Assembly (NCBI RefSeq): GCF_029870955.1
Contig: NZ_PGFQ01000001.1
Span: 1,550,001-1,614,000, forward strand
Source of the DNA: Sulfitobacter faviae
GTDB taxonomy: Bacteria > Pseudomonadota > Alphaproteobacteria > Rhodobacterales > Rhodobacteraceae
Direction of reading: 5' to 3'
Length of the DNA: 64,000 nucleotides
The notes under the pieces were generated by a model. That model worked only from the letters and a program-made list of their open reading frames with translations. It ran no database searches and was not told the origin of the DNA. The position numbers and the translations under genes were made by a program. Positions 20,248 to 30,238 of the stretch are shown in pieces; the stretch's first letter is position 1; every line of letters starts with the position of its first letter.

Positions 20248-21231
20248 ATGGAAAAGGTATTGGTAACCGGCGGGGCGGGCTACATCGGCTCGCACGCTTG
20301 TAAGGCTTTGAACGCGGCGGGGTTCATTCCCGTTACGTTCGACAATCTCGTAACGGGCTGGCGCGATGCGGTGAAATTCGGCCCTTTTGAGGAAGGGGAT
20401 TTGTTGGACCGCACACGGCTGGATGAGGTCTTTGCAAAACATCAGCCGATCGCGGTGATGCATTTCGCCGCTTTAAGCCAAGTGGGAGAGAGCATGGCCG
20501 AGCCGGGTCTCTATTGGCGCAACAATGTCAATGGCTCCCTGACTTTGATTGAGGCAGCTGCCGCGGCAAACTGCAAGCAGTTCGTCTTTTCGTCGACTTG
20601 TGCGACCTATGGGGATCAAGATAACGTCGTATTAGATGAGAACAGCGCTCAGTATCCGATCAACGCTTATGGCGCGTCGAAACGCGCGATTGAGGATATT
20701 CTGCGTGATTTTGAAGCCGCCCATGGCTTGCAATATGTTATTTTCCGCTATTTCAACGTGGCCGGGGCGGATCCCGAAGGTGAGGTGGGCGAGTTCCATC
20801 AGCCGGAAACACATCTAATCCCGCTGATGCTTGATGCGATTGCCGGCAAACGCGCGGCATTGACCGTGTTTGGGGACGACTATGACACGCCTGACGGCAC
20901 CTGCATTCGTGACTATGTACATGTCTGCGATCTGGTTGATGCCCATGTTTTAGGTCTGAAATGGCTTCAGCGTGATAAGGGCAGCCGGGTGTTCAACCTC
21001 GGCACCGGCAGGGGGTTTTCGGTACGCGAAGTACTTGACCACAGCCGCGCTGTGACCAATCAAACGGTGCCGCACGAGATCGGTGCGCGCCGTCTTGGGG
21101 ATTGTACCAAGCTCGTGTCAGGCTCATCGCGCGCGATCGAGGAATTGGGATGGACCCCCAAACGCTCAACTTTAGATAAGATGATCGCCGATGCCTGGAG
21201 ATGGCACCAGACCGGCCACTACGATGGCTAA
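20248..21231 (+). CDS. galE: UDP-glucose 4-epimerase GalE
   Basis: A 327-residue short-chain dehydrogenase-type epimerase. The NAD-binding TGGAGYIGSHACKAL starts at residue 7, and the catalytic Y141xxxK145 is in NAYGASKRAIED. It interconverts UDP-glucose and UDP-galactose. It follows galU and overlaps the next glycosyltransferase start by eight bases, so galU-galE and the downstream transferases look like one operon. Confidence 0.95.
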   Translation: MEKVLVTGGAGYIGSHACKALNAAGFIPVTFDNLVTGWRDAVKFGPFEEGDLLDRTRLDEVFAKHQPIAVMHFAALSQVGESMAEPGLYWRNNVNGSLTLIEAAAAANCKQFVFSSTCATYGDQDNVVLDENSAQYPINAYGASKRAIEDILRDFEAAHGLQYVIFRYFNVAGADPEGEVGEFHQPETHLIPLMLDAIAGKRAALTVFGDDYDTPDGTCIRDYVHVCDLVDAHVLGLKWLQRDKGSRVFNLGTGRGFSVREVLDHSRAVTNQTVPHEIGARRLGDCTKLVSGSSRAIEELGWTPKRSTLDKMIADAWRWHQTGHYDG

Positions 21232-22419
21232 TACCCACGCGCGGCTGTTGGACCTGACGCGCAGTTTGCGTCGGGTTGGGCGGGGCGCGACGGGGGTGGA
21301 TCGGGTCGAACTGGCCTATCTCTCACATCTTTTGACAGAGGACGCGCCGCTTTTTGGAGTGGCGCGCACCGCTTTGGGCTATGTCCTGCTGGACCGCGAT
21401 GGGATGCGGGGCTTTCAGGATCGGGTTGCGGGCCGCGTTCCTTGGGGCGGGCGGATCTGCTTTCGCGCCTGCCGCGGGGGCGTGCCGTGGCGCTGAGCCG
21501 GGCGGAAAGCGACTTGCGGCGTTTGGCGGTCGCGCGCTGCGTTCCGGCCGGGTTGCCCGCGATGCTTGCCCGGCATCTGCCGCCGGAATTTGCCTATCTG
21601 AATGTCGGGCACAGCAATCTGACGGACCGGGTTCTGGGCGCCGTGAAACAGGCGCGGGGGCGAAGTGCCGTTCTCATCCACGACGTGATCCCATTGGAAT
21701 ATCCCGCCTACCAACGCCTCGGCTCCGTTGCGCCGTTTCGGGCCAAGATCGACCGGGTGAGCGCGCAGGCTGATCTCGTGATTTACAACTCGCAAGACAC
21801 GCGTCAGCGCAGCGAGGCGCAGATGCGCGGGCGGGTTCCGCCTGCCGTCGTCGCGCATCTGGGCGTCGATCTGCCCGCGCCCGATGCTGGTGAGCTGCCT
21901 GCGGGGCTTCCGCCAAAGCGTCCCTATTTCGTCGTTGTCGGTACGATCGAGCCGCGCAAGAACCACGGGTTTTTGCTGGACCTTTGGCAAAAGATGGGGC
22001 CTGATGCGCCGCTCTTGCTGATCTGCGGGGCGCGGGGGTGGAACAATAGCGCGGTTTTCGACCGGCTCGACTGGCTGCCGCAGAACGGCCCCGTGCAAGA
22101 GCTCGCGAACCTTAATGACAAAGGATTGGCGGCCTTGGTGCAGGGGGCGGCGGGGATGCTTTTCCCCAGCCATGCAGAGGGGTTTGGCCTGCCCCCGGCA
22201 GAGGCGCTGAGCCTTGGAACGCGTGTTTTATGCAACGATTTACCGGTCTTGCATGAGGTCTTGGGCGACAAAGCCGTTTACGCGCCCCTGAGCGAACCCT
22301 ATTCATGGATCAGAACAATCGAAGAATGGGCCGCATCTGTGCCAGACCCGCGCCCAGCGACGACTTTTATCGCGCCAACATGGGCCGAACACTTCAAGAC
22401 CGTGTTAAAGTCGACGTGA
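21224..22419 (+). CDS. Family 4/1 glycosyltransferase, single-base frameshift
   Basis: The N-terminal part (MANTHARLLDLTRSLRRVGRGATGVDRVELAYL) and the C-terminal GT-B domain (GTIEPRKNHGFLLDLW, AGMLFPSHAEGFGLPPAEALSLGTRVL) match family-4 transferases of the TGVDRVE type. The frame is lost near CCTTGGGG at 21440-21446; one added base joins GRVP to LGRADLLSRLPRGRAVAL. The joined protein is about 399 residues. The E-x7-E retaining motif (EGFGLPPAE) is present. It overlaps galE by eight bases. Confidence 0.8.
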
Positions 22420-22463
22420 TAGCGCGGTAGAGGGGCGGTCAGACGCGATAGGTAAGGGGCGGT

Positions 22464-23474
22464 TTGGGCTTAATTCAGTCATATCGGTTGCGGCTGCAAC
22501 GCAAGCGCTGGCGCATCCGCGCCTTCCGCAAGCGGCGCGAGTTGACCCCTGTGGCGAACCGGACCGCGCAGATCACAGCCGATGATATTCTGCTGTTCTG
22601 CACGCAGCGCAACGAAGCGATCCGGCTGCCCTATTTCCTGAAATACTACCGCGAGATGGGCGTCGGGCATTTCTTCTTTGTCGATAATGACAGCGACGAT
22701 GGCGCGCTCGACTATCTGGCCAAGCAACCCGATGTCTCGGTCTGGAGCGCCAAGGCCAGCTACAAACGCGCCCGCTTTGGGGTGGATTGGCTGAACTGGT
22801 TGCAAATGAAATACGCCCATGGCCATTGGGCGCTGACGGTCGATCCGGATGAGTTTTTGGTCTACCCCTTTTGTGACACGCGCCCCCTGCGGGCGCTGAC
22901 CGATTGGCTCGATGCCTCTTCGATCAAGAGCTTTTCGGCGATGCTGCTGGATATGTATCCCAAGGGGCGGCTTGACGAGGAACCCTATCAGGCGGGGCAA
23001 AATCCGATTGAGATCGCCGCATGGTTCGACAGTGGCAACTACACCATTTCCCGCAATCGGCGGTTTGGGAATCTCTGGATACAGGGCGGGCCACGGGCGC
23101 GGGTGTTTTTTCCCGACGCGCCTGCCAATGCGCCCGCGCTGAACAAGGTGCCGCTGGTCAAATGGGATCGGCGCTATGCCTATGTCAGCTCGACCCATAT
23201 GCTGCTGCCGCGTGGGCTTAATCAGGTCTATGACGAATGGGGCGGAGAGAAAGCCTCGGGCGTCCTCTTGCACGCCAAATTCCTCGACACCTTCGGGGCC
23301 AAGGCGGCGGAGGAGTTGCAGCGTAGCGAGCATTACGCGGCTTCTGTCGAATACAAAGCCTATGCCGCACAGCTGAAAGACGACCCGCAGCTTTGGTGCA
23401 AATGGTCGGAACGCTACATCAATTGGCGACAGCTTGAGATCCTCGGCCTCATGTCCAAGGGGAACTGGGCATGA
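22464..23474 (+). CDS. Glycosyltransferase of the Glyco_tranf_2_4 / GT92-like type
   Basis: A 336-residue protein. It has the sequence pattern of this group: LLFCTQRNEAIRLPYFLKYYREMGVGHFFFVDNDSDDG, followed by WALTVDPDEFLVYP with a D-x-D type metal site. It begins with TTG at 22464 after AAGGGGCGG; no better start was seen. The stop overlaps the next gene by four bases. Likely adds a sugar to the surface polysaccharide; substrate unknown. Confidence 0.8.
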   Translation: MGLIQSYRLRLQRKRWRIRAFRKRRELTPVANRTAQITADDILLFCTQRNEAIRLPYFLKYYREMGVGHFFFVDNDSDDGALDYLAKQPDVSVWSAKASYKRARFGVDWLNWLQMKYAHGHWALTVDPDEFLVYPFCDTRPLRALTDWLDASSIKSFSAMLLDMYPKGRLDEEPYQAGQNPIEIAAWFDSGNYTISRNRRFGNLWIQGGPRARVFFPDAPANAPALNKVPLVKWDRRYAYVSSTHMLLPRGLNQVYDEWGGEKASGVLLHAKFLDTFGAKAAEELQRSEHYAASVEYKAYAAQLKDDPQLWCKWSERYINWRQLEILGLMSKGNWA

Positions 23475-25168
23475 GCGTCGGGATCGTCATGTTAGTGCAC
23501 AACGCTTTTGACCGGGCCGAGCAGGTCGCGCGGCATTGGGCGGCGGCGGGCTGTCCGGTGGTGATCCATATCGACAAGGCGGTGCCCCGGCGGGCGCATG
23601 ATGCCTTTGTGGCGGCGCTGTCGGATCTCAAGGATGTCTGCTTTAGCCCGCGCAAACGTTGCGAATGGGGCACCTGGGGAATCGTTGCCGCCTCGCAAGG
23701 CGCGGCGGAATTGATGCTCTCGCGCTTTCCCAAGGTGCGCCATGTCTATCTGGCCTCCGGCTCTTGCCTGCCGCTGCGCCCGGTGCAGGAGTTGATCGAC
23801 TATCTTGAGGACCGTCCCCAGACTGATTTCATCGAAAGTGCCACCACGGCAGATGTGCCTTGGACCGTGGGCGGGCTGGATGCAGAGCGGTTTACCCTGC
23901 GTTTCCCCTTCTCTTGGCGGCGCAATCGCTATCTGTTTGACCGCGCGGTCGAGGTGCAGCGCCTGCTGCGGTTGAAACGCCGGATGCCGCGCGGGGTCGT
24001 GCCGCATATGGGCTCGCAATGGTGGTGCCTGACCCGGCGCACCCTATCGGCGATCTTGCAAGACCCCGACCGGCCGACCTACGACAAGTTCTTTCGCCAT
24101 GTTTGGATCCCGGACGAAAGCTATTTCCAGACCCTTGCACGGCTCTATTCCAGCAAGATCGAAAGCCGGTCGCTGACCCTGTCGAAGTTCGATTTTCAGG
24201 GCAAGCCGCATATCTTTTACGACGATCACCTCCAGCTTTTGCGCCGCTCGGATTGTTTCGTGGCACGCAAGATTTGGCCCCATGCCGACAGGCTCTATGA
24301 TGCCTTTCTGACCGACCCTGCCGGTGCGATGAAAAAGACCGAGCCGAACCCCGGCAAGATCGACCGCATCTTTGCCAAGGCGGTGGAGCGGCGCACCCGG
24401 GGTCGCGCGGGGCTTTATATGCAAAGCCGTTTTCCCAACGAAGATTGGGAGAATGGCGTCACCGCCGCGCCCTATTCGATGTTTCAGGGCTTTACCGAGA
24501 TTTTCGAGGATTTCGAACATTGGCTCAGCCGGGCCAGCGGGGCGCGCGTGCATGGGCATCTCTTTGCGCCCGACCGGGTGCATTTCGCGGGCGGGGAAAC
24601 CGCGCTGAACGGTGCCTTGTCGGACAATCCGGTGCTGCGCGATCACAATGCCAGTGCCTTTCTGACCAATCTGATCTGGAACACCCGGGGCGAGCGTCAG
24701 TGCTTTCAGTTCGGCCCGATGGACAATCAAGACATCAACTGGCGTGTGGCCAAGGACCCGAACGCGCATATTTCGGTGATCACCGGCGCTTGGGCGGTGC
24801 CGCTGTTCCGCTCGAACCTTGATTTCGCCGATATCCGCCGTCTGGCCGCCAAGCTGCAAAAGACGGAAAGCACGCATTTGGATGTGCTGAATTCACCCTA
24901 CACCAAGGCGCGTGTGCGGGTCTGGACCATGGCCGATTTCATCGAAGCGCCGATGGAGCCTTTGCAAGATATCCTTGACGAAATTGGCCGCCCCCGTCTG
25001 CGCCGCCTGTCAGAGGCGCCGCGCATGGTTGATCTGAACGGCTTCGGCCAGTTCCTCCAGAACCTCAAGAACCAAGGCATGCACCCCTATCTGGTCGGCG
25101 ATTTTTCGGTCGCCCAAGGGGGCAGCGCCGATGCCAAACCTTCCCCCAAACCCTATCTGGTGAAATAA
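23471..25168 (+). CDS. Beta-1,6-N-acetylglucosaminyltransferase-like (GT14) with a large C-terminal extension
   Basis: A 565-residue protein. The first 270 residues match the core-2/I-branching (GT14) fold: GIVMLVHNAFDRAEQVARHW, VVIHIDKAVP, CEWGTWGIVAASQGAAELML, YLASGSCLPLRPVQELIDYL and GSQWWCLTR. The remaining 290 residues (from about KIDRIFAKAVERRTR) contain SRFPNEDWENG and NLIWNTRGERQCFQFGPMDNQDINWRV; I recall this as a roseobacter-restricted domain (DUF5928), unchecked. It sits four bases inside the previous transferase and three bases before the sulfotransferase gene, so the three likely act on one glycan. Confidence 0.8.
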   Translation: MSVGIVMLVHNAFDRAEQVARHWAAAGCPVVIHIDKAVPRRAHDAFVAALSDLKDVCFSPRKRCEWGTWGIVAASQGAAELMLSRFPKVRHVYLASGSCLPLRPVQELIDYLEDRPQTDFIESATTADVPWTVGGLDAERFTLRFPFSWRRNRYLFDRAVEVQRLLRLKRRMPRGVVPHMGSQWWCLTRRTLSAILQDPDRPTYDKFFRHVWIPDESYFQTLARLYSSKIESRSLTLSKFDFQGKPHIFYDDHLQLLRRSDCFVARKIWPHADRLYDAFLTDPAGAMKKTEPNPGKIDRIFAKAVERRTRGRAGLYMQSRFPNEDWENGVTAAPYSMFQGFTEIFEDFEHWLSRASGARVHGHLFAPDRVHFAGGETALNGALSDNPVLRDHNASAFLTNLIWNTRGERQCFQFGPMDNQDINWRVAKDPNAHISVITGAWAVPLFRSNLDFADIRRLAAKLQKTESTHLDVLNSPYTKARVRVWTMADFIEAPMEPLQDILDEIGRPRLRRLSEAPRMVDLNGFGQFLQNLKNQGMHPYLVGDFSVAQGGSADAKPSPKPYLVK

Positions 25169-25171
25169 CCC

Positions 25172-26599
25172 ATGCGCGACAAATTCGACAGTTTCGTGGT
25201 CTTCGCCGAGATGCGGACCGGGTCCAACTTCATAGAGGCGAACCTGAACGCCTTTGCCGGGATCGCCTGTCATGGGGAGGCGTTTAACCCTTTCTTCATG
25301 GGGTATCCCAAAAGCGAGCCCATCCTAGGCGTCGATCAGGTCACGCGGGACGAAAACCCCACAAAGCTGCTGGCGGCGATTAGGGGACAGCAGAATGCTT
25401 TGGGCGGTTTCCGCTATTTCCACGACCACGATCCGCGTGTTTTCGATGAGATCGTCGAGGATCAGCGCTGCGCCAAGATCGTGCTCACGCGCAACCCGGT
25501 CGACAGCTATGTCAGTTGGAAGATCGCGCAGGCCACGGGGCAGTGGAAACTGACCGATATGAAGGCGCAGAAGGTGGCGCAGGCCGTTTTCGATGCAGAT
25601 GAGTTCAGTGCCCATTTGGATGCCCTTCAGCAGTTCCAGATCACGCTGCTGAACCGTTTGCAAACCTCCGGCCAAACGGCATTTTACGTGGCTTACGAAG
25701 ACCTGCAAAGCGTTGAGGTGATGAACGGGCTTGCGCGCTATCTTGGCGTGGATGAGCAGTTGGAGGGGCTGGACAAGAACCTTAAGAAACAGAACCCCAG
25801 CCCGATATCGGCCAAGGTCAGCAACTATGACGAGATGCTGGAGGCGCTGGCGCGGCTCGATCGTTTCGATCTGACCCGCACCCCCAATTTTGAGCCACGG
25901 CGCGGGCCGAATGTGCCCTCTTATGTGGCAGCGGCGACCAGCGGCTTGATCTATCTGCCGATTAAATCCGGCCCGCAGGATCAGGTGCTGGACTGGCTCG
26001 CCGCCCTCGATGGCGTTCCGCGTGAGGCGCTGCGCGATAAGATGTCGCAAAAAGAGCTGCGGCAGTGGAAACGCAAAATGCGCGGGCATCGCGGCTTTAC
26101 CGTGCTGCGCCATCCCGCCCTGCGCGCGCATGACGCCTTTTGCCGCCATATCCTGACCACGGGGGAGGGCAGTTACCGCCAGCTGCGCAACACGCTGATG
26201 CGGCGCTACAAGGTGCCGCTGCCCAAGGATGGCCCCGACGCCGAATATGACCGCGAGGCGCATCGCGCAGCCTTTGTCGCCTTCCTAAAGTTTCTCAAAG
26301 GCAATCTGGCCGGGCAAACCTCGATCCGGGTGGATGCTGCATGGTGTTCTCAGGCCCAAGCCATTGCGGGGTTCGGGGCGTTCTGCCTGCCCGACCGCAT
26401 CCTCCGCGAAGAGGAGTTGGCCAGCGAACTCCCCGCCTTGGCCGCGGGGCAAGGCCATGCCACCGTCCCCGCCGTACCCCAGATGGTGGAGCCCGGGCCC
26501 TTCACGCTCGGCGATATCTATGACGATGAGATTGAGGCCCTGACGGCGGAAGCCTATCAGAAGGATTATATGACCTTCGGCTTTTCGCGCTGGCGGTGA
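25172..26599 (+). CDS. Stf0-family sulfotransferase
   Basis: A 475-residue protein. FAEMRTGSNFIEANLNAFAGIACHGEAFNP near the N-terminus is the Stf0-type PAPS-binding P-loop region and FGGFRYFHDHD-like GGFRYFHDHDP follows. IVLTRNPVDSYVSWKIA is the 3'-phosphate-binding segment. It should move sulfate from PAPS to a carbohydrate. The C-terminal 230 residues are an extension with no recognised domain. Last gene of the plus-strand glycan run, directly after the GT14-type gene, suggesting a sulfated polysaccharide. Confidence 0.85.
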   Translation: MRDKFDSFVVFAEMRTGSNFIEANLNAFAGIACHGEAFNPFFMGYPKSEPILGVDQVTRDENPTKLLAAIRGQQNALGGFRYFHDHDPRVFDEIVEDQRCAKIVLTRNPVDSYVSWKIAQATGQWKLTDMKAQKVAQAVFDADEFSAHLDALQQFQITLLNRLQTSGQTAFYVAYEDLQSVEVMNGLARYLGVDEQLEGLDKNLKKQNPSPISAKVSNYDEMLEALARLDRFDLTRTPNFEPRRGPNVPSYVAAATSGLIYLPIKSGPQDQVLDWLAALDGVPREALRDKMSQKELRQWKRKMRGHRGFTVLRHPALRAHDAFCRHILTTGEGSYRQLRNTLMRRYKVPLPKDGPDAEYDREAHRAAFVAFLKFLKGNLAGQTSIRVDAAWCSQAQAIAGFGAFCLPDRILREEELASELPALAAGQGHATVPAVPQMVEPGPFTLGDIYDDEIEALTAEAYQKDYMTFGFSRWR

Positions 26600-26683
26600 G
26601 GGGCGCAGGCTAGATTGACCTTGCCGGTTCTGACGTAAACTGGAACAACAGGGCATCTTGAGCATCCCGCCAAAGGTCGCGCC

Positions 26684-27340
26684 GTGAGTTTCCTGTCTGT
26701 CACCTCTGTTCCCCGGCTGCGGTGGAGTTCGCCCAAAGCCTTCACACTCAGACCACCATTGGCCTCAATGGTGTTTCTGGTTCTGGGATTGGTGATGTTT
26801 GGCTTGGGGGAGGCGCTTTTGGTCACGGCGGGCGTCGGCGTCAGCCCTTGGACCGTCTTCGCCGAAGGGGTGACCCGCATCACGGGGTGGAGCCTCGGCT
26901 TTGCGACCTTCCTGATCAGCGCCGTGGTTCTTTTGCTCTGGATCCCGCTGATGCAGACGCCCGGTATCGGCACCATTCTGAACGCGGTGATCGTGGCGCT
27001 GGTGCTGGAATATGCGCTGCCAATCCTGCCCCACTTCGACAGCTATCTGGCGAATGCCGTGCTGGCGCTGACCGGCGTCTTTGTGACCGGCTTTGGCGGT
27101 GCGATCTATCTTGTGGCAAACCTTGGCCCCGGACCACGGGACGGGTTGATGACGGGGCTGCAACGGGTCACGGGCAAACCCATCGCGCTGGTCCGCATGA
27201 GCATCGAATTGTCCGTCGTCGCCATCGGCTGGGCCTTGGGCGGCACCCTGGGCCTCGGCACGCTGCTTTTCGCGGTGGGGATCGGCCCGGCCATGGCGAT
27301 TGGGATGCAGATTCTGCAACTGCGCAGCGTGGCCCGCTAG
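26684..27340 (+). CDS. YczE/YitT-type integral membrane protein
   Basis: A 218-residue protein with about five membrane segments (MVFLVLGLVMFGLGEALLVTA, FATFLISAVVLLLWIPLM, LNAVIVALVLEYALPIL, VLALTGVFVTGFGGAIYLVA, TLLFAVGIGPAMAIGMQIL). GVSPWTVFAEG and LGPGPRDGLMTGL are conserved in YczE-like proteins, whose function is unknown. Start is GTG at 26684 with AAAGG upstream. Stands between the glycan run and icd. Confidence 0.8.
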   Translation: MSFLSVTSVPRLRWSSPKAFTLRPPLASMVFLVLGLVMFGLGEALLVTAGVGVSPWTVFAEGVTRITGWSLGFATFLISAVVLLLWIPLMQTPGIGTILNAVIVALVLEYALPILPHFDSYLANAVLALTGVFVTGFGGAIYLVANLGPGPRDGLMTGLQRVTGKPIALVRMSIELSVVAIGWALGGTLGLGTLLFAVGIGPAMAIGMQILQLRSVAR

Positions 27341-27490
27341 GCGGCAGCGCGCAGGCAGCGCTAGGTGACCCGTGCAAAAGGCTGAAATCCGCTTTTTCCT
27401 GAAACGACCCCACCGCATACTGCGGTATACCGTCGACCTTCGCCGCCTCTTCCGCTATCAGAGCAGCAAATGCAGCAATTTGGAGCAATC

Positions 27491-29679
27491 ATGTCCGATA
27501 TCATCTACACCAAAGTTGACGAAGCGCCGGAGCTGGCCTCTGCCTCGCTGTTGCCAATCATCAAGAAGTTCGCCGAAGCCGCCGGTGTGAGCGTCGGCAC
27601 GAAAGACATCAGCCTCGCGGGCCGTATCCTCGCGACTTTCCCTGAGCATCTGAGCGAAGACCAGCGCCAGTCCGACGATCTGGCGGAATTGGGCCGTCTG
27701 GTGAAGACGCCCGAGGCCAATGTCATCAAGCTGCCGAACATCTCTGCCTCGGTGCCGCAGCTGGTCGCCGCGATCAAAGAGCTTCAGGCCCAAGGCTATG
27801 CGCTGCCCGACTATCCCGAAGAGCCGAGCACAGACGAAGAAAAAGCCGTGCGTGCCAAATATGACGGCATCAAAGGCTCCGCCGTGAACCCGGTTCTGCG
27901 CGAAGGCAACTCCGACCGCCGCGCGGCCAAAGCCGTGAAGAGTTTTGCCCAGTCCAACCCGCACCGCATGGGGGACTGGACCGCCGACAGCAAGACGCAT
28001 GTCTCGTCCATGTCGGGCAATGATTTCTTCTCCAACGAAGTTTCGGCCACGCTTGATGCCGCGACTGGCGCCAAGATTGTGCTGGAAACCGCGGACGGGG
28101 AAAAGGTGCTGAAAGAGGGGCTTGAATATCCCGCCGGCACCGTGGTCGACGCGACCTTCATGAGCGCGGCCGCGCTGAAGGACTTCCTCAACACCCAGAT
28201 CGAGAAGACCAAAGAAGACGGCATTCTCTTCTCGCTGCACCTCAAGGCCACGATGATGAAGGTCTCCGACCCGATCCTCTTTGGTCACGCGGTCAAAACC
28301 TACCTTGCGCCGGTGTTTGAAAAGCATGGCGCGAAGCTCAAAGATCTGGGCGTGAACCCCAACTCCGGTCTCGGCGATCTGCTGGAGCGCGTGAAGGGCG
28401 AGAGCGAGATCATGGCCGACATCGACGCCTGCATGGAAGAGCGTCCGCCGATGTATATGGTCGATTCCGACAAGGGCATCACCAACCTGCATGTCTCTTC
28501 CGACGTGATCATCGACGCCTCGATGCCCGCGCTCATCCGCGCTGGCGGCAAGGGCTGGGGCCCGGACGGCAAAGAGCATGACGCCAACTGCGTGATCCCC
28601 GACAGCTCCTATGCGCCGGTCTATGACGAGGCGATCAACTTCTTCAAAAAGAACGGCAAGCTCGACCCGGCCACCGCAGGCACGGTGCAGAACATCGGCC
28701 TGATGGCGCAGAAGGCCGAGGAATACGGCTCCCACCCGACCACGTTTGAGCTGGCCGAAGCGGGCACCGTGAAGATGATCCTCGACGACGGCACCGTGCT
28801 GCACCAGCACAAGGTCGACGCCGGTGACATCTGGCGCTCTTCCTCCGCGCGCAAGGCGCCGATCGAGGATTGGGTGAACCTCGCCATCTCGCGCCAGAAG
28901 GCCGAGGGCTGCCGCGCGATCTTCTGGCTGGACGCAAACCGCGCCCATGACGCCGAGCTGATCTCCTATGTGAAGCCCATCCTTGAGGCACAGGGCGTGG
29001 CCGACAAGTTCGAGATCATGGCCCCCGCGAAGCCACCCGCGCCTCGCTTGAGACCATCACCAAGGGCGAGAACACCATCGCGATCACCGGCAACGTGCTG
29101 CGCGACTACCTGACCGACCTCTTCCCGATCTTGGAGCTGGCGACCTCGGCCAAGATGCTGTCCATCGTGAAGCTTATGAACGGCGGCGGCTTGTTCGAGA
29201 CCGGCGCGGGCGGCTCTGCCCCCAAACACGTTCAGCAGTTGATGGAGCAGAACCACCTGCGGTGGGACAGCCTTGGCGAATTCTGCGCCCTTGGCGAGAG
29301 CCTGAAGTTCCTCGCCGATGCCCGCGGCAACGAGAAGGCGCGCGTGCTGGGCGATGCCGTGGAAACCGCGACGCAGGGCATCCTCGATCACGGTCGTTCC
29401 CCTTCGCGCAAGGTGGGTGAGCCCGACAACCGCGACAGCCACTATTGGTTCGCGCGCTACTGGGCCGAAGCCGTCGCCGCGCAGAGCGATGACGCGGAGC
29501 TCGCCGCAGAGTTCGCGCCCATCGCCAAGGAACTGGCTGCCAAAGAAGCCGACATCCTGTCCGAGCTTGCCGCGGCCCAAGGCACGGCTGTCGATCTGGG
29601 CGGCTACTACCACACCGACGCGGAGAAAACCGCCCGCGTGATGCGCCCCTCTGAGACGCTGAACGGCATCATCGGGTAA
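27491..29679 (+). CDS. icd: Monomeric NADP-dependent isocitrate dehydrogenase, single-base frameshift
   Basis: The protein starts [27 protein letters not shown] and, once joined, is about 729 residues, the length of the monomeric IDH family. [41 protein letters not shown] and [23 protein letters not shown] are family regions. It oxidises isocitrate to 2-oxoglutarate in the TCA cycle, giving NADPH. The frame is lost at CCCCC 29022-29026; one added C gives [31 protein letters not shown] six bases before the ATG fixes the start. An essential central enzyme, so the break is probably an error. Confidence 0.93.
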
Positions 29680-29697
29680 CTCGCCTGATATAAAAAT

Positions 29698-29738
29698 CGC
29701 CGCGTCGCTGGTTAAGCGGCGCGGCGGATTATCATTTT
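29698..29738 (+). terminator. Terminator after icd
   Basis: A 12-base stem with one wobble (CGCCGCGTCGCT / AGCGGCGCGGCG, 29698-29726) is followed by a T-rich stretch (ATTATCATTTT). Confidence 0.7.
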
Positions 29739-29907
29739 AAGACTTGGCAGCGGCGCAGACGCTTTGCGGGCGCCTACCAAATTCCTCGGACATCGTGTAA
29801 CCACGGGTATTCTCCTTTGAGTCTTCGAAGAGAATAGCTAATTTACGCCAAGCGTTCTCGCTATTCGTACGCCAAACCTCGTTTCCATTCTCGATACGTT
29901 CGCTGCT
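29737..29907 (-). other. Headless open frame, possible gene remnant
   Basis: This minus-strand frame is open for 56 codons between two stops and reads as plausible protein (RIENGNEVWRTNSENAWRKL, AILFEDSKENTRGYTMSEEF) but has no ATG, GTG or TTG near its beginning. Local composition is clearly more AT-rich than the neighbours. It may be the 3' end of a lost gene brought in with the adjacent spike genes. The rest of the icd-spike interval holds only the icd terminator and the dyad before the spike-base gene. Family unknown. Confidence 0.3.
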
Positions 29908-29938
29908 TTAGGACTTGGTTCATCCGCCCCTCTAATGC

Positions 29939-29963
29939 TGAGAACCTCAGTTCTCAAAGGAGG
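29939..29963 (+). promoter_or_regulatory. Perfect dyad touching the ribosome binding site of the spike-base gene
   Basis: TGAGAAC (29939-29945) and GTTCTCA (29950-29956) form a perfect 7-base dyad with a 4-base centre. The last A is the first base of the strong ribosome binding site AAAGGAGG (29956-29963), five bases before the ATG. It could be a repressor operator (GAAC-N4-GTTC core) or an RNA hairpin that restrains translation. Confidence 0.55.
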
Positions 29964-29968
29964 CCGCG

Positions 29969-30238
29969 ATGCCCATTCTCGATATCTTCGAAGATCACCA
30001 CAACGGATTAACCGGCCCTATCTGCGGCGGCTTCGACGTGACGCCCAGTGATGCGGCAGACCTTCCTCAGATGACCCGCGGGGTGATGGTCGCTTCTGCT
30101 GGCGATCTGGCAGTGGTGCTGAAAAGCGGGGACGCGGTCACCCTGCCCGCCCTGTCGCCCGGCGTGCTCTACCCGATCCGCATCGCAAGGGTGCTGGCGA
30201 CGGGAACCACGGCCACAGGCATCAAGGGGTTGGTTTAA
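29969..30238 (+). CDS. GTA head-spike base protein homologue (Rcc01079/GhsA-like)
   Basis: An 89-residue protein with the pattern of the Rhodobacter capsulatus GTA head-spike base family: FDVTPSDAADLPQMTRGVMV, AGDLAVVLKSGDAVTLPALSPG, and YPIRIARVLATGTTATGIKG at the C-terminus. In the gene transfer agent, GhsA anchors a spike on the head. The assignment rests on remembered family features, not a search. It is followed with a one-base overlap (TAATG) by the beta-helical fibre-like gene, the order ghsA-ghsB seen in R. capsulatus. The rest of the GTA head-tail cluster is not in this window. Confidence 0.7.
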   Translation: MPILDIFEDHHNGLTGPICGGFDVTPSDAADLPQMTRGVMVASAGDLAVVLKSGDAVTLPALSPGVLYPIRIARVLATGTTATGIKGLV

